From assembly GCA_007123465.1 (NCBI GenBank), contig SKLB01000187.1, forward strand, positions 1-5,595: a stretch of DNA of 5,595 nt, in the 5' to 3' direction. Source of the DNA: Spirochaetales bacterium. Lineage in GTDB: Bacteria > Spirochaetota > Spirochaetia > DSM-27196 > PWMO01. A program made the translations under genes and the position numbers. This document shows, piece by piece, positions 5,439 to 5,595 of this stretch. The notes below the pieces were generated by a model that worked only from the letters and a program-made list of their open reading frames with translations, was not told where the DNA came from and did no database searches. How positions within the stretch are numbered: the stretch's first letter is position 1; every line of letters begins with the position of its first letter.

Positions 5439-5467
5439 ATTGTCAACGATCCGATGCCAAATGTAAA
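5439..5467 (-). promoter_or_regulatory. Candidate sigma-70-type promoter of the rhomboid gene
   Basis: On the minus strand TTTACA (5467-5462; 5 of 6 matches to TTGACA) is followed at exactly 17 bp by GACAAT (5444-5439; 4 of 6 to TATAAT). Only 8 nt then separate it from the ATG at 5430, so the transcript would start within two bases of the start codon. No Shine-Dalgarno of note is visible. The exact TTGACA at 5446-5441 is badly placed to be a -35 for this start codon. Confidence 0.4.
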
Positions 5468-5469
5468 CA

Positions 5470-5503
5470 ACAGAAAGTGGTGCCGAAAATGTTGTTCAGC
5501 ACC
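5470..5503 (-). terminator. Possible terminator of the gene upstream of the rhomboid
   Basis: The minus strand forms a 9-bp stem with one G-T pair (GGTGCTGAA at 5503-5495 against TTCGGCACC at 5487-5479) and a 7-nt loop. It is followed by a T-rich but interrupted run, ACTTTCTGTTGTTT. It lies 14 nt after the TGA that closes the frame at the right edge. The interrupted T-tract makes this weaker than the one at 1432-1461. Confidence 0.45.
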
Positions 5504-5517
5504 AGCAGCGCCGGATC

Positions 5518-5595
5518 TCATCCCTCTGGTCCGCGCCACCGCTCTGCGTGACCCTCTGTCACCTCGTCAGCCCGCAGGAACCGTCTACGCCACCA
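5518..5595 (-). CDS. Possible C-terminal end of an unidentified gene, cut by the window edge
   Basis: One minus-strand frame is open from the right edge to a TGA at 5520-5518. It gives 25 residues beginning WWRRRFLRADEV and ending RGPEG. The sequence is rich in Arg and Trp and matches no family I know. The support is positional: the frame runs the same way as the rhomboid gene and is followed within 14 nt by a terminator-like hairpin. With so few codons an open frame can occur by chance, and a second frame is also open for 11 codons, so this is tentative. Confidence 0.35.
   Translation of the reverse strand, partial: WWRRRFLRADEVTEGHAERWRGPEG

Noticed and set aside
5576..5595. The right edge ends in GCCACCA, like a tRNA 3' end
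   Set aside because: No T-loop (GTTCGANTC-type) or pairing arms are found upstream in the right places, so it is a chance match.

Overview
The window reads as compact chromosomal DNA from a free-living bacterium with moderately high G+C by eye. A lipoprotein signal peptide, a Sec-secreted protein and a two-membrane-pass sensor kinase fit a diderm. The relaxed lipobox (Phe-Ala-Ala-Cys) and the gene mix are compatible with a spirochaete-like organism. That is a weak inference, and nothing in the sequence fixes the taxon. There is no sign of phage, insertion sequence, CRISPR array, tRNA or rRNA.

Left part (1-1461): the 3' half of a phosphate butyryltransferase gene (ptb, + strand) meets a D-2-hydroxyacid dehydrogenase gene (- strand) tail to tail, with only 5 bp between their stop codons. 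The dehydrogenase has no visible Shine-Dalgarno sequence. A perfect TATAAT lies 7 nt before its ATG, so its message may be leaderless. Just upstream of it stands the intrinsic terminator of the next minus-strand gene.

Middle (1492-1765): a gene of only 44 codons on the minus strand encodes a tiny, very acidic lipoprotein with three tandem x-Pro-Met-x units. It has a strong Shine-Dalgarno sequence and its own terminator. Its 139-bp upstream region is shared with the divergent plus-strand operon. That region holds four consecutive 11-bp units, including TGTCAAG twice at an exact 11-bp spacing, an arrangement like the operators of PhoB/OmpR-type regulators.

Right-centre (1766-4740): a three-gene plus-strand operon encodes a secreted YD-repeat-like protein, an OmpR/PhoB-family response regulator and a membrane histidine kinase. 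The spacing is tight (6 bp, then a 4-bp GTGA overlap). The most interesting hypothesis here is that the phased repeats are the operator of this two-component system, and that they control both the operon itself and the divergent acidic lipoprotein. The secreted YD-repeat protein would then be an envelope partner or output of the same pathway.

Right end (4732-5595): a rhomboid-family intramembrane serine protease on the minus strand overlaps the kinase gene tail to tail by 9 bp. Upstream of it are a candidate promoter very close to its ATG, a hairpin that may terminate the preceding minus-strand gene, and what may be the last 25 codons of that gene at the window edge.
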